Of a stretch of 64,000 nucleotides of DNA, positions 18,748 to 28,728 are shown piece by piece. Source of the stretch: CAVZVZ01 sp963778895 (GTDB taxonomy: Bacteria; Actinomycetota; Acidimicrobiia; Acidimicrobiales; Acidimicrobilacustridaceae); the NCBI GenBank assembly GCA_963778895.1, contig CAVZVZ010000005.1:868001-932000 (forward strand). Direction: 5' to 3'. Both the position numbers and the translations under genes were made by a program. Within the stretch, counting starts at the first letter, position 1; the number at the start of each line of letters is the position of its first letter. The notes under the pieces are model-generated. The model did not search any database. It was not told where the DNA came from and was given only the letters and a program-made list of their open reading frames with translations.

Positions 18748-20313
18748 TCAGTCCACGTTGGCGGTGTGGACGGAGTAGATGCCCGGCGCGGCGCGCAGGC
18801 GGTCCTGCACATCCGCAGGGAGCGGTTCGGACGTCGCCAACACCATGAGCGCCGATTCCCCCGACGGCGACACGCCGACGTGGAAGTCAGAGATGTTGAT
18901 ACCGGCGTCGCCGATCACCGACGACGCCGTTGCGATCACGCCGGGCCGGTCTTCGTTGCGGATCACGACCATGTGCCGCGACGGCGGGACGTCGACCGTG
19001 TGGTCGTCGACCATCACGATGCGCGGCTCGCCCTTGAGACCAGCCAGGGTGGCGGCCAGCGCGTGGTCGCCCCCCCGGATCGAGATGAGGTTCACGTAGT
19101 CCTGGGCGGTCGTCGTCGACAGCTCACGCACCTCGATACCCGCCTCTTCGGCGAGCTGGGGTGCGTTGACGTAGGACACCGGCACATCCGTGATGCGGGT
19201 GAAGAACCCCTTGAGCAACGACAAGGTCAGGATCCGCGTGTCGTACTCGGCGATCTGGCCCTGGTACTCCAGCTCGAGCGGGCCGCTCCCCCCGGCCAGG
19301 GAGCCGAACAACTGACCGAGACGCTCGGCCAGCGACAGGAAGGGACGCACCGTCTCCGAGGCTTCGGCCGCGCTCACATTCACCGCGAAGGGCACGAAAT
19401 CGCCGGCCAACGCCAGGCCGACCTGGTCAGCGATGGTCATGCCCGCCTTGTCCTGCGCTTCTTCGGTGCTGGCGCCGAGGTGGGGGGTGACCACCACACT
19501 CGAAAGCCCGAACAACGGCGAGTCCGTGCACGGCTCCGTCGAGAACACGTCGATCGCCGCGCCGCCCACGTGGCCGCTTTCGATCGCCTCCGCCAGTGCC
19601 GCTTCGTCGACGATGCCGCCGCGCGCCACGTTGATGATGCGGATCCCGGGCTTGGCCTTGGCCAACAGTTCGGCGTTGATCAGCCCCATGGTCTCGGGTG
19701 TCTTGGCCACGTGCAGCGTGACGAAGTCGGCGATCGCCATCAACTCTTCCAGGCCGACGAGCTCCACGTTCATCTGCCGGGCGCGCTCCGGCGCGACGAA
19801 CGGGTCGAAGGCGACGAGCCGCATGCCGAATGCCAGGGCGCGCTGCGCGACGAGCTTGCCGATCCGGCCGAGCCCGATCACGCCGAGCGTCTTGTCGCTC
19901 AGCTCGACGCCGGTCCAGCGCGAGCGCTCCCACCGGCCATCGACCAGTGCCGCGTGGGCCTGGGGGATGTTGCGCGCCTGAGCGAGTAGCAGTGCCATGG
20001 TGTGTTCTGCCGCCGACAGGACGTTCGACTGCGGCGCGTTGACCACCATCACGCCGCGCTCGGTGGCCGCGGCCACGTCCACGTTGTCGAGACCGATCCC
20101 GGCGCGTCCCACGACGACCAACTCCGTGCCGGCTTCGAGGACCTCGCGGGTCACCTGCGTCGAGGAGCGAATGATCAGGGCATTGGCCGTGGCGACGAGC
20201 CCCAGGAGATCGTCGGGTGACGGCTCGAGCTCGACGACGACGTCGTGGCCCGCCTGTCGCAGGCGGTCGAGGCCGCCGTCGGCGATCTTCTCGGTCACGA
20301 GGATGCGGGCCAT
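18748..20313 (-). CDS. serA: D-3-phosphoglycerate dehydrogenase
   Basis: NAD-dependent oxidation of 3-phosphoglycerate, first step of serine synthesis. 521 residues, the long actinobacterial form. Catalytic and Rossmann domains show VVVGRAGIGLDNVDV, LGVIGLGRIGKLVA, NVARGGIVDEAAL (Arg) and VTPHLGASTEEAQ (His). An intervening domain (about 315-445) and a C-terminal ACT domain (RHMVVIRNEDRPGVIATASSVIG) follow; the ACT domain is usually the site of serine inhibition. ATG 20313 (MARILVTEKI) is preferred over ATG 20322. serC lies about 3.7 kb away, so serB is the missing partner here. Confidence 0.95.
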   Translation of the reverse strand: MARILVTEKIADGGLDRLRQAGHDVVVELEPSPDDLLGLVATANALIIRSSTQVTREVLEAGTELVVVGRAGIGLDNVDVAAATERGVMVVNAPQSNVLSAAEHTMALLLAQARNIPQAHAALVDGRWERSRWTGVELSDKTLGVIGLGRIGKLVAQRALAFGMRLVAFDPFVAPERARQMNVELVGLEELMAIADFVTLHVAKTPETMGLINAELLAKAKPGIRIINVARGGIVDEAALAEAIESGHVGGAAIDVFSTEPCTDSPLFGLSSVVVTPHLGASTEEAQDKAGMTIADQVGLALAGDFVPFAVNVSAAEASETVRPFLSLAERLGQLFGSLAGGSGPLELEYQGQIAEYDTRILTLSLLKGFFTRITDVPVSYVNAPQLAEEAGIEVRELSTTTAQDYVNLISIRGGDHALAATLAGLKGEPRIVMVDDHTVDVPPSRHMVVIRNEDRPGVIATASSVIGDAGINISDFHVGVSPSGESALMVLATSEPLPADVQDRLRAAPGIYSVHTANVD

Positions 20314-20366
20314 GGGGGTCATCCTGTCCGCCGCGCTGCGGCGACCGCCAATGACAACCGCGACCG

Positions 20367-20735
20367 TCAGCCGCCCGACAGCTTGAAGCTCACGAAAAAC
20401 GCGAGCGCCGGCAGGATCACCATCGCGGCGATGAAGATGGCGCCGATCCAAAAGAGGTTGGACTTCGACGGCGGGCGAAGGGGTTCGTCGTCGTCGTCGA
20501 CGGCGGGTAGCCCGAGCAGCGCCCGGGCACGATCGGCTTCGCCAGGCACCACGACCAGGGTGAAGGCGGCCTCGTGGTCCGTTCGGGCCTCGACCATGGC
20601 GCCGAGCCCACGCACCACGAGCGTCTCGGCGGCGGCGTTGGCGTCGTCCTCGACGTGGTAGCGAGCCACGATCTCGTAGTCCACGACCACCTCGGGCTTG
20701 CTCATGTCGGGCGCCATGTCTTCATGATCGACCAC
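20367..20735 (-). CDS. Small C-terminally anchored membrane protein
   Basis: Up to 122 residues. The GTG at 20735 starts right after the S9 peptidase stop; ATG 20717 or 20705 (MSKPEVVVDYEIV) are equally plausible. A soluble domain of about 85 residues (EVVVDYEIVARYHVEDDANA, then DHEAAFTLVVVPGEADRARALLGLP) resembles a ferredoxin-like or DUF2007-type signal-transducer fold. One hydrophobic segment at the C terminus follows (FWIGAIFIAAMVILPALAFFV). Function unknown; likely co-transcribed with the peptidase. Confidence 0.65.
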   Translation of the reverse strand: MVDHEDMAPDMSKPEVVVDYEIVARYHVEDDANAAAETLVVRGLGAMVEARTDHEAAFTLVVVPGEADRARALLGLPAVDDDDEPLRPPSKSNLFWIGAIFIAAMVILPALAFFVSFKLSGG

Positions 20736-22709
20736 TCAGAGGTTCTCTATGAGGATCTCCTCGACCGGATCCGCGAGCGTAAACCCGAGGATCTGCGCAT
20801 AAAAATACAGCTCGGCCTCGACCACCCGTTTGATGTTGGCCTCCTGCCGGAAGCCGTGCTGCTCACCCTCGAACGCCAGATAGGCGACGGGCACACCCTT
20901 GGCGCGCAACGCGTCGGCCATCATCTCGGACTGCTCGGGCGGCACGATCTGGTCTTCGAGCCCCTGGAAGAGGATCACCGGACATTCCAGTCGCTCGGTG
21001 TGATTGATCGGTGATCGCTCGATGTAGACGTCGCGGTCCTCGGGGTACGGACCGATGAGGCCGTCGAGATAGCGCGCCTCGAACTTGTGGGTGTCGCGTG
21101 CCAACGCCTCGAGATCGGCCACGCCGTACGCGCTCGCACCCACCGCGAACACGTCCCGGAACGTGAGCGCACACAGCGTCGTGTAGCCACCAGCGCTCCC
21201 GCCCCGGATGGCGAGACGCTCGCCGTCGGCCAGGCCGGAGTCCACCAGGTGACGCGCCGCGGCCACGCAGTCGTCGACATCCGCGATCCCCCACACACCG
21301 GCCAACGAGTTGCGGTACGTACGGCCGTAGCCGGTGCTGCCGCGGTAGTTCACGTCGACCACGCCGAAACCCCGCGAGGTGAAGTACTGCACACCGAGGT
21401 TCAGCTGCGGTCGCGCCGCGGAGGTCGGGCCACCATGGCTCAACACGATCAGCGGTGGTAGGTCGTCTTCGGGCGCCGTCGCGTCCGGATTGGTGGGCGG
21501 GTAGTAGAGCGCGTGGGCGTGTTCGGTCGCGGGCGTCGTCGGGAAGGTGATCGGTTGCGGAGTTGACAGCCACGCCGGATCGAGACCGAGATCGCGCGCC
21601 GGTCGCACGACGGCCAACGTCGGCTTGCCGCTGCCCGCGGCAACATCGACGATCGCGACGACCGGCTCACTGGTCGGCGAGGCGGCGATGAGCACCGCAC
21701 CATCCCCGAAGCGCCGGATCGACGACAACGCGGTGTAGGAGGTCTCGAGGCGGAGTACCTCGGGTCGGCCCGGCTCGATGACACCGAGATGATCGACGCC
21801 GTCGTGCGCCAGCGCGCACAGGATGCGCCCGTCGGACAGCTCGGCATAGCGGCTCTGGTCGAAGACCCACTGCGGGACGCCGATCTCGGCGGCGATCGGA
21901 GCAACGGCTTCGGGTTCGGCGGCGGGATCGAGGCCGGGGCCGATGCGGTACAGATTCCACCAATTGCTGCGGTCGGAGACGAAGAGCAGGTCACCGTGCG
22001 CACTCCACGACGGTTGGAAGACGGATTCGTCATCCCCACCGGCGACGCGGCGGGCATTGCCGATGCGGATGCCATCGGCATCGTCGACGAGGTCGGCGAC
22101 CCACAACTCCGCGGCATCCCACGGCATCTTCGGGTGGTTCCACTGCGTCCAACAGAGGCGGAGCGCGTCCGGGCTCGGCCGCGGCGACGAGACGAAGTCC
22201 GCCCCGCTCACCAACACGATGGGCTCCCCGCCGTCGTGCGCCTCGATGGCCACGATCTCGTTGGCGGGCTCGCCGCCGTCCGCGTCGTGCAGTTCGCGCA
22301 CACATACGACCCACCGGCCATCGATCGTGACACGGCCGTCGGCGTAACGAGCGCCGGCCGGGACCGCTGGTTCGGGTGTCAGGACCCTGGGCGCAGAATC
22401 GGTGTCGATTCGGTACAGCCGTTGATCGGTCCAGTTCGCCACGAAAACGCTGTCGTCGTGCATCCACCACGCGCCGCCGCCGTACTCGTGGACACGGGTG
22501 CGCGCCGAGAAGTCGGCGGGGAGGACCTCACGGCGCTCACCGCCGGGGCGCAGGCGCACGATCGCGACCCGGCCCCCTTCGTGCGGGCGCAGCTCCGACC
22601 ACCACAAGTCTGACGTGCCCGTGGTGACCTCACCGAGGGAGACGGCTTGCTTGACGAGAAGGTCGGCCGTGATCGGTGAAGGCCACGACCCATGAGGCAG
22701 GTTCGGCAT
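20736..22709 (-). CDS. S9 family (prolyl oligopeptidase-like) serine peptidase
   Basis: 657 residues without signal peptide, so probably cytoplasmic. The N-terminal 360 residues form a beta-propeller-like domain (repeated WSPDG-like strands, for example FVSDRSNWWNLYRI). The C-terminal alpha/beta hydrolase has IVLSHGGPTS (oxyanion), AIRGGSAGGYTTL (Ser), FQGLEDQIVPPEQ (Asp) and FEGEQHGFR (His). The family cleaves short peptides or acyl-amino acids. A degenerate copy of the 40-bp palindromic element lies in the coding sequence at 22384-22423 (residues about 96-109, LYRIDTDSAPRVL). Confidence 0.9.
   Translation of the reverse strand: MPNLPHGSWPSPITADLLVKQAVSLGEVTTGTSDLWWSELRPHEGGRVAIVRLRPGGERREVLPADFSARTRVHEYGGGAWWMHDDSVFVANWTDQRLYRIDTDSAPRVLTPEPAVPAGARYADGRVTIDGRWVVCVRELHDADGGEPANEIVAIEAHDGGEPIVLVSGADFVSSPRPSPDALRLCWTQWNHPKMPWDAAELWVADLVDDADGIRIGNARRVAGGDDESVFQPSWSAHGDLLFVSDRSNWWNLYRIGPGLDPAAEPEAVAPIAAEIGVPQWVFDQSRYAELSDGRILCALAHDGVDHLGVIEPGRPEVLRLETSYTALSSIRRFGDGAVLIAASPTSEPVVAIVDVAAGSGKPTLAVVRPARDLGLDPAWLSTPQPITFPTTPATEHAHALYYPPTNPDATAPEDDLPPLIVLSHGGPTSAARPQLNLGVQYFTSRGFGVVDVNYRGSTGYGRTYRNSLAGVWGIADVDDCVAAARHLVDSGLADGERLAIRGGSAGGYTTLCALTFRDVFAVGASAYGVADLEALARDTHKFEARYLDGLIGPYPEDRDVYIERSPINHTERLECPVILFQGLEDQIVPPEQSEMMADALRAKGVPVAYLAFEGEQHGFRQEANIKRVVEAELYFYAQILGFTLADPVEEILIENL
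22384..22423. repeat. 40-bp palindromic element, degenerate copy inside the S9 peptidase gene
   Basis: The inner part GCGCAGAATC-GGTGTC-GATTCGGTAC matches the element core (GAATC, 6-nt loop, GATTC) while the outer arms have diverged. The frame stays open through it (YRIDTDSAPRV). It could be an old in-frame insertion or a chance resemblance. Confidence 0.45.
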
Positions 22710-22717
22710 GCGTTCGA

Positions 22718-23929
22718 TCAGGCCGTGCCCGCCAGAAGGTCGGCGACGCGGCCGATGCCCTCGACGAGATCGTCATCGCCGAGCGCGAACGACAGCCGGG
22801 CGTAGCCGGGAGCGCCGAACGCCTCACCCGGGACGATGGCCACCTTGGCCTTTTCGAGGATCACCTCGGCGAGCTCGAGGGTCGTCTGCGGCCGCCGCCC
22901 GCCGATCTCGTTTCCCAGCACGTCGACGAACGACGGGAACGCGTAGAACGCGCCTTGCGGCTCCATGCACGCGACCCCCGGGATCTCGTTCAGGAGTTTG
23001 TGGATGGTCGCGCCCCGGCGTGCGTAGGCGGCCCGCATCTCGGCCACGGCGTCGAGGTCACCGGCGACGGCGGCGAGCGCGGCACGCTGAGACACATTGG
23101 CCACGTTCGATGTGGCGTGGGACTGCAGGTTGGTCGCGGCCTTGATCACGTCGGCGGGACCGATCATCCAGCCGACGCGCCAGCCCGTCATCGCGTACGT
23201 CTTGGCCACGCCGTTCACAACGACGCACCGCTCGGCCAGCTCGGGCACGACCGTTGGCATGGAGGTGAACCGATGGTCGCCGTAGGTGAGGTGCTCGTAG
23301 ATCTCGTCGGTCACGACCCACAGCTCGTGCTCGACGGCCCACTCACCGATGGCGCGCACTTCGGCCTCGGGATACACGGCACCCGTCGGGTTCGACGGCG
23401 ACACGAACAACAGGACCTTCGTCGCGTCGGTGCGGGCCGCCTCGAGCTGGTCGACGGTGACGCGGAACTCGGTCGAGGGGTCGGTCGGCAGGACGACCGG
23501 CGTGGCGCCGGCCAACGAGATGGGCTCGGGATAGGTGGTCCAGTAGGGCGCGGGCACGAGCACTTCGTCACCCGGGTTCAGCAGGGTCGTGAACGTGTTG
23601 TAGACGGCGTGCTTGCCGCCGTTGGTGACGATTATCTGGTCGGGCAGCACCTCGTAGCCCGAGTCGCGGAACGTCTTCGCCGCGATGGCGGCCTTCAGCT
23701 CGGGCAGACCACCCACGGGGCTGTACCGATGGTTGCGCGGGTCACGACACGCGGCCACGGCCGCCTCGACGATGTGGTCGGGGGTGTTGAAGTCGGGCTC
23801 GCCGGCGCCGAACCCGATGACGGACTCGCCGGCAGCTTTGAGGGCCTTGGCCTTGGCATCGACGGCGAGGGTGGCCGACTCGGCGATGGCGGCGACGCGG
23901 CGGGACAGACGTTCTCGTTCTGGGGGCAT
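22718..23929 (-). CDS. aspC: Pyridoxal-phosphate aminotransferase, aspartate aminotransferase type
   Basis: 403 residues, fold-type I, class I/II aminotransferase of the I-gamma kind. Motifs: GFGAGEPDFNTPDHI near the N terminus, VTNGGKHAVYNTF, FVSPSNPTGAVY, VVTDEIYEHLTYGD and NGVAKTYAMTGWRVGW (PLP-binding Lys). Likely converts oxaloacetate and glutamate to aspartate, feeding the Asp-family genes hom, thrC and lysA in this window. An aromatic or other substrate preference is possible. Stops 8 bp after the start of the S9 peptidase, same strand. Confidence 0.9.
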   Translation of the reverse strand: MPPERERLSRRVAAIAESATLAVDAKAKALKAAGESVIGFGAGEPDFNTPDHIVEAAVAACRDPRNHRYSPVGGLPELKAAIAAKTFRDSGYEVLPDQIIVTNGGKHAVYNTFTTLLNPGDEVLVPAPYWTTYPEPISLAGATPVVLPTDPSTEFRVTVDQLEAARTDATKVLLFVSPSNPTGAVYPEAEVRAIGEWAVEHELWVVTDEIYEHLTYGDHRFTSMPTVVPELAERCVVVNGVAKTYAMTGWRVGWMIGPADVIKAATNLQSHATSNVANVSQRAALAAVAGDLDAVAEMRAAYARRGATIHKLLNEIPGVACMEPQGAFYAFPSFVDVLGNEIGGRRPQTTLELAEVILEKAKVAIVPGEAFGAPGYARLSFALGDDDLVEGIGRVADLLAGTA

Positions 23930-23992
23930 GGTGGTCTCGTGGGCGAAATCGGCGGATCGGCGGGGTTGCTTGCGACGCTAGCGTGACATGCG

Positions 23993-25129
23993 ATGACGAG
24001 CGATCTCCCTGAAATTTCTCTGCCCGCGATCCTGTTGCCCGGCGACGGACGCTTCGGTTCGGGTCCGTCGAAGGTGCGACCCGAGGCAGTCGACGCGTTG
24101 GCCGCAGTGAAGAAGACCTTCCTCGGCACGAGCCATCGCCAGGCCCCGGTGCGCTTCATGGTGAGCGCGCTGCGCAACGGGCTCGCCGAGCTCCTCGCAT
24201 TGCCCGACGGCTACGAGGTCATCCTGGGCAACGGGGGCACGACATCGTTCTGGGACGCGGCCACCTTCGGGTTGATCGACCGACGGAGCCAGCACCTGAG
24301 CTTCGGGGAGTTCTCGTCGAAGTTCGCGGCGGCGGCCACGGCGGCACCGCATCTCGATGACCCCGAGGTGATCGAGTCGGCACCGGGGACTCATCCCGAC
24401 GCCAAGCCGAGCCCCGACGTCGACGCCTACGCACTGACGCACAACGAGACGTCGACGGGCGTCATGATGTCGTTGCGCCGACCTGATGGTGTCAGCGCCG
24501 AAGAGGCTCTGGTATTGGTCGATGCGACGTCGGGCGCGGCTGGGCTGCGGTTCGATCCGACCGAGGTCGACGTCTACTACTTCGCGCCGCAGAAGGGCCT
24601 GGGGTCGGACGGTGGGCTGTGGCTGGCCGCCGTTTCACCGGCAGCCATCGAGCGGATCGAACGGATCGCGGCGAGCGACCGGTGGGTGCCGGCGTCACTC
24701 GACCTGTCGATCGCGCTCGACAACAGCCGCAAGGACCAGACGTACAACACTCCGGCACTGGCCACGATCTTCCTTGCGGGACAGCAGGTGGATTGGATCA
24801 ATGGCAACGGGGGCCTCGAGTGGGCTGCGTCCCGATGCGACCGGTCGGCCGAGATCCTCTATTCGTGGGCGGAGCGCTCGGACGTGGCGACACCGTTCGT
24901 CGACCGGGCCGAGGAACGCAGCCACGTGGTGGGCACCATCGACCTCGACGAATCGATCGATGCGAACGTGGTGTCGGGGGTGCTTCGACGCAACGGGATC
25001 GTCGACACCGACTCGTACCGGAAGCTGGGACGGAACCAGCTGCGGATCGCGCTGTTCCCCGCGATCGAGCCCGACGACGTGGCCGCCCTCACCGCGTGCA
25101 TCGACCACGTCGTGGCTGCGCTGGCCTGA
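23993..25129 (+). CDS. serC: Phosphoserine aminotransferase, actinobacterial type
   Basis: Converts 3-phosphohydroxypyruvate to phosphoserine, the step after SerA. 378 residues; GDGRFGSGPSKVRPEAVDAL, LGTSHRQAPVRFMV, ILGNGGTTSFWDAATFGLI and YFAPQKGLGSDGGLWL (PLP Lys) are the signatures of the mycobacterial-type SerC. Divergent from the aminotransferase gene, 63 bp between starts. A decayed copy of the 40-bp element lies 26 bp after the stop. Confidence 0.93.
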   Translation: MTSDLPEISLPAILLPGDGRFGSGPSKVRPEAVDALAAVKKTFLGTSHRQAPVRFMVSALRNGLAELLALPDGYEVILGNGGTTSFWDAATFGLIDRRSQHLSFGEFSSKFAAAATAAPHLDDPEVIESAPGTHPDAKPSPDVDAYALTHNETSTGVMMSLRRPDGVSAEEALVLVDATSGAAGLRFDPTEVDVYYFAPQKGLGSDGGLWLAAVSPAAIERIERIAASDRWVPASLDLSIALDNSRKDQTYNTPALATIFLAGQQVDWINGNGGLEWAASRCDRSAEILYSWAERSDVATPFVDRAEERSHVVGTIDLDESIDANVVSGVLRRNGIVDTDSYRKLGRNQLRIALFPAIEPDDVAALTACIDHVVAALA

Positions 25130-25155
25130 TCGGTGCCCTCTGACCTGATGGCGCG

Positions 25156-25195
25156 CCCATAGGCACAGATTCTGCGTAGATTCTGCGCCTAGCGT
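25156..25195. repeat. 40-bp palindromic element, copy 2 (one arm decayed)
   Basis: Left arm CCCATAGGCACAGATTC, loop TGCGTA, right arm GATTCTGCGCCTA and then divergence from TGGG. It sits between serC and the acyl-CoA synthetase, both plus strand. Confidence 0.75.
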
Positions 25196-25239
25196 CCGCG
25201 TTTCGACGGACGTGGCCTCGGCGCAGACCAGGGGGGATC

Positions 25240-26953
25240 ATGCCGACGAACGCGGAGGTCCGCGAGCAGCTCACCGGACCCGGAGGAGCCTTCGAGGTCA
25301 TCACCGACGTCGTCGACGGCGTCGAGATGAAGGTCTACAAGGACCGCCTCGGTTCGCTGCGCGCGATCGCCGAGCTCGCCGCGATGCGCGGCGAGCAGAC
25401 GTTCCTCGTCTACGGCAACCGACGGGTCGACTTCGCCACGTTCTTCCGGCTCGCCAACAGCGCGTCGGCCGCCCTGCGGGACAACTTCGAATTCGCCCAC
25501 GGCGACCGCCTCGCCGTGCTCTCGGCCAACAATCCCGAGTGGTGCGTGAGCTTCTGGGCCACCGTCAACCTCGGCGGCATCCTCGTCGGCCTGAACGGTT
25601 GGTGGAAGACCGACGAGATCGTCTACGGCTTGCAGGATTCGGGCGCGCGGTTCCTCGTCGCCGACGAAGGACGGTTCCGCCGCATCGTCGACCATCTCGA
25701 CGAGCTGCCCGACCTCGAGGCGGTGTTCCTCGTCGACGCCGACCCCGCCGACTTCGGCGGCGACGCTCGGCTGCGCCGCTTCGACGAGCTCACCGCCGTC
25801 GTCGAGCCGGCCTTCCCCGACGTGCCGATCGACGAGGGCGACTACGCCGTCATCTTCTACACGAGCGGCACGACCGGGCGCCCGAAGGGTGCGATCTCGT
25901 CGCATCGCAACATGATCGCCAACCTGCAGAACACGATGTACTCGACGATCGCCGGCTCGATGGTGAGCGGTGACAGTCCCGCCGTCGACGCGAGCGGCCA
26001 GACCTCGGCCCTGTTGACCTCTCCGTTGTTCCACGTGTCCGGCTGCCATTCGAGCCTGGTCGTCGGCACCATCGCCGGCGTCAAGCTCGTGATCCCAGAA
26101 GGCAAGGTTCGAGCCCGAGAAGGCACTGAGTCTCATCGCCGACGAGGCGATCACGGTGTGGGCAACCGTGCCCACCATGGTGTGGCGGGTGTGCGAGTAC
26201 CCGGGGCGCCACGACTACGACACGTCGTCGGTGACGAGCGTGGCGTTCGGTGGGAGCCCGTCGGCCGACGAGCTGCAGCGCATGGTGCGCGAGACGTTCC
26301 CGAACGTTCGCTCCACGAGCAACGCGTACGGTCTGACCGAGACGAGCTCGGTCGCGACGGTCATCTCCGGTCAGGACGCCCTCGACAAGCCGACCTCGGT
26401 GGGCCCGCCGGTTCCCGTCGTCGACCTGCGGATCGTGACCGGTAGCGGCAACGACGCGGCGGTCGGCGAGACCGGCGAGGTGCTCATCAAGGGGCCGATC
26501 GTCGTGCCCGGCTACTGGGGCAAACCGGAGGCAACCGCCGAGGCCATCGAGAACGGCTGGCTGCGTACCGGCGACATCGGCTACCTCGACGAGGATGGTT
26601 TCCTGTTCATCACGGACCGGGCCAAGGACATGATCATTCGAGGCGGCGAGAACATCTACTGCGTCGAGATCGAGCAGCGCCTGGTCGATCACCCGCTCAT
26701 CGCCGACGCCGCGGTGATCGGCGTGCCCCACCCGGAGCTCGGCGAAGAGGTGAAGGCGGTCGTGGAGCTGGTCGACGGCGCCGAGCTCTCGGAGGCGGAG
26801 GTGCAGGCGTGGGTCGGTGAGACGCTGGCGAACTTCAAGGTCCCGCGGTACGTGGAGTTCTCGAACGAGAAACTGCCGCGGAACGCGTCGGGCAAGCTCT
26901 TGAAGAACGTGCTTCGCGGTGAGGGCGAAGTCAGCTTCGCCGAGACGATGTGA
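25240..26953 (+). CDS. Acyl-CoA synthetase / AMP-dependent ligase, one frameshift
   Basis: Activates a carboxylic acid to acyl-AMP and then acyl-CoA. The ATP-binding P-loop motif YTSGTTGRPKGAISSH, the substrate-box region SNAYGLTETSSVATV, the WLRTGDIGYLDEDGFLFITDRAKDMIIRGG hinge (given in part) and PRNASGKLLKNVLR with the catalytic Lys are present. The frame changes near 26106 (IPEGK, then FEPEKALSLIADE). Deleting one G of AAGGTTC restores one 570-residue protein, the normal length. ATG 25240 follows GGGGGGAT. The last codon overlaps the start of the next gene (ATGTGA), implying translational coupling. Substrate chain length unknown. Confidence 0.85.
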
Positions 26954-28590
26954 CGGCCCGGCGCGCCCTGTTCATCGCCGTGGCGGTGATCACCGTCGCG
27001 GGGCTGGTGCTGATCATCGTTTGGAACGAAGCACCGTTCGCGTTGACGTTCGACGACGCGTACTACTACTTCGGGATCGCCCGTAACGTCGCCGAAGGGC
27101 ACGGCTCCACCTTCGATCGGCTCAACTCGACGAACGGCTACCACCCGCTGTGGCTCGGTCTCGCGGTGCCGTTCTTTGCGGTCGGTCTCGATGGCATGGC
27201 TGCCGTTCGAGCACTGCTGGTGTTCCAGATGCTGATGTACGGCGCCGCCTTCTTGCTCGTGGCGGATTCGGTGGGACGCTCGGTCGGGCGCTGGGACGCC
27301 GTAGTGCGACGACGGAACTCGACCGCGGCGAACTGGTGCACCGTCGTGCTGGTCGCGGTGTTCGTGTTGCTCGTCGCCAACCCCTTCGTCGTCAAAGTGT
27401 TCGTGAACGGGTTGGAGTCGGCCGTCGTGCTCGTGGTCGACGCCATCCTGCTGTGGATCGTGGTTCGGGGCGTCCCGGCCGCCGCCACGCACTGGACCGA
27501 CGGCCGCTCGTCACGATGGCGGTTGGGTGTCGGACTGCTGTTGGCGGTGGCGTTCTTGGCCCGAACGGACGCGGTGCTGCTGGTCGGCACTCTGGGTCTG
27601 TGGGTGCTGTTCGAGGCATGGCCGTTGAACGGCGCCCGACTGCGGGCACTGATCGAGCTGTTCGCACCGGTCGCGGTGACGGCGGCGGTGTACCTGGTCG
27701 CCAATCAAATCGCGTTCGGCACGCCGCTCCAAGTGAGTGGCCTGGTGAAGCAGGCCCATCTGGATGGCGGTCGCGTGCTGGCCGGACTGGGGTTCGTCGC
27801 GGTGGCGGCGTTGCTGTTCTTCGGTTCGTACCGCAACCACCTGGCGGTGGCCAAGCACACGCGGCTGCCGCTGGTGGCGTCGTTCCTGCGACGAACCGGT
27901 TGGTTCGGCGCGTTCACGATCTTGGTGATCGGCTACTACAGCGTGCTGCAGACCCAGCAGTGGCTCTGGTACTACGCGCCGGCCGTGCTCTACGCGGTGT
28001 GGATGCTGGCGTTCCTCGTCGCGGACTTCGTGTCGTCCGCGCTGATCGAGGCCGATCCGACGCGGTCGTTGGCACGCGCGTTGGGACCGGTCGGCGCGTT
28101 GTTGATCTTGCCGTTCCTCGTGGCCGCGGTGCTGCAGACTCGCGTGTTCGCCGATCCCGACCTGCGGTCGATCCAGGTGGCCAACCGCGATGCAGGCGAA
28201 TGGATCGCAGCCAATCTGCCCGACGACGCAGTGCTCGCCTCGTGGGATGCCGGCGTGGTCGGGTACTTCTCGGATCGAAGCGTCATCAATCTCGACGGAG
28301 TGGTGAATTCGCTGGAGTGGCATCGGGCGACCGAGCGAGGGGACACGGCGGCGTTCCTGCGCGACGAGGGGTTGGGTTGGGTCGTGAACCACGGAGCCGA
28401 CGTCGGTGGGCGGGACCCGGCCATCGACGGGTTCGTGCGGTCTCAGTTCGGTCAGGCGGCACTCGACGGGAGCACTGTTGAACGGTCGTGGCCGTTCGTC
28501 TTCTCGGGCATCACCACCGGATCGGCGGGCACCGCCGCGCCCGGCGACGCCCCCCAGGCAGTGTTCCTCTACCGCCTTCCACCGTTGTGA
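26950..28590 (+). CDS. Polytopic membrane protein, GT-C glycosyltransferase-like
   Basis: 546 residues from GTG 26950, overlapping the previous stop. About ten hydrophobic segments: 7-20, 65-105, 125-160, 180-205, 232-250, 275-295, 315-335, 340-365 and 370-395 are visible. The N-terminal loop FDDAYYYFGIARNVAEGHGSTFDRLNSTNGYHPLW resembles the first periplasmic loop with acidic residues in ArnT/PMT-like enzymes, quoted here in part. The C-terminal soluble part (GEWIAANLPDDAVLASWDAG) is typical of the same proteins. These move sugars from polyprenyl-phosphate carriers outside the membrane. Acceptor unknown; a non-enzymatic role is possible. Confidence 0.65.
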   Translation: MTARRALFIAVAVITVAGLVLIIVWNEAPFALTFDDAYYYFGIARNVAEGHGSTFDRLNSTNGYHPLWLGLAVPFFAVGLDGMAAVRALLVFQMLMYGAAFLLVADSVGRSVGRWDAVVRRRNSTAANWCTVVLVAVFVLLVANPFVVKVFVNGLESAVVLVVDAILLWIVVRGVPAAATHWTDGRSSRWRLGVGLLLAVAFLARTDAVLLVGTLGLWVLFEAWPLNGARLRALIELFAPVAVTAAVYLVANQIAFGTPLQVSGLVKQAHLDGGRVLAGLGFVAVAALLFFGSYRNHLAVAKHTRLPLVASFLRRTGWFGAFTILVIGYYSVLQTQQWLWYYAPAVLYAVWMLAFLVADFVSSALIEADPTRSLARALGPVGALLILPFLVAAVLQTRVFADPDLRSIQVANRDAGEWIAANLPDDAVLASWDAGVVGYFSDRSVINLDGVVNSLEWHRATERGDTAAFLRDEGLGWVVNHGADVGGRDPAIDGFVRSQFGQAALDGSTVERSWPFVFSGITTGSAGTAAPGDAPQAVFLYRLPPL

Positions 28591-28591
28591 G

Positions 28592-28631
28592 CCCATAGGC
28601 ACCGATTCGATGTCGATTCTGCGCCCATAGG
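28592..28631. repeat. 40-bp palindromic element, copy 3 (compound)
   Basis: Starts 2 bp after the stop of the membrane protein. Left arm CCCATAGGCACCGATTC, loop GATGTC, right GATTCTGCGCC. It then runs straight into a second left-arm sequence, CCCATAGGCGCG, at 28624, as if two copies had recombined. Confidence 0.75.
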
Positions 28632-28728
28632 CGCGACATCTCGGTGTCACACGGGGTGGGCAGACTGGTTCTGCGTTGCTCGGCCGCGTGGGTGGCCCTT
28701 CAGAAGCTCGATCTGAAAGGGAACACGA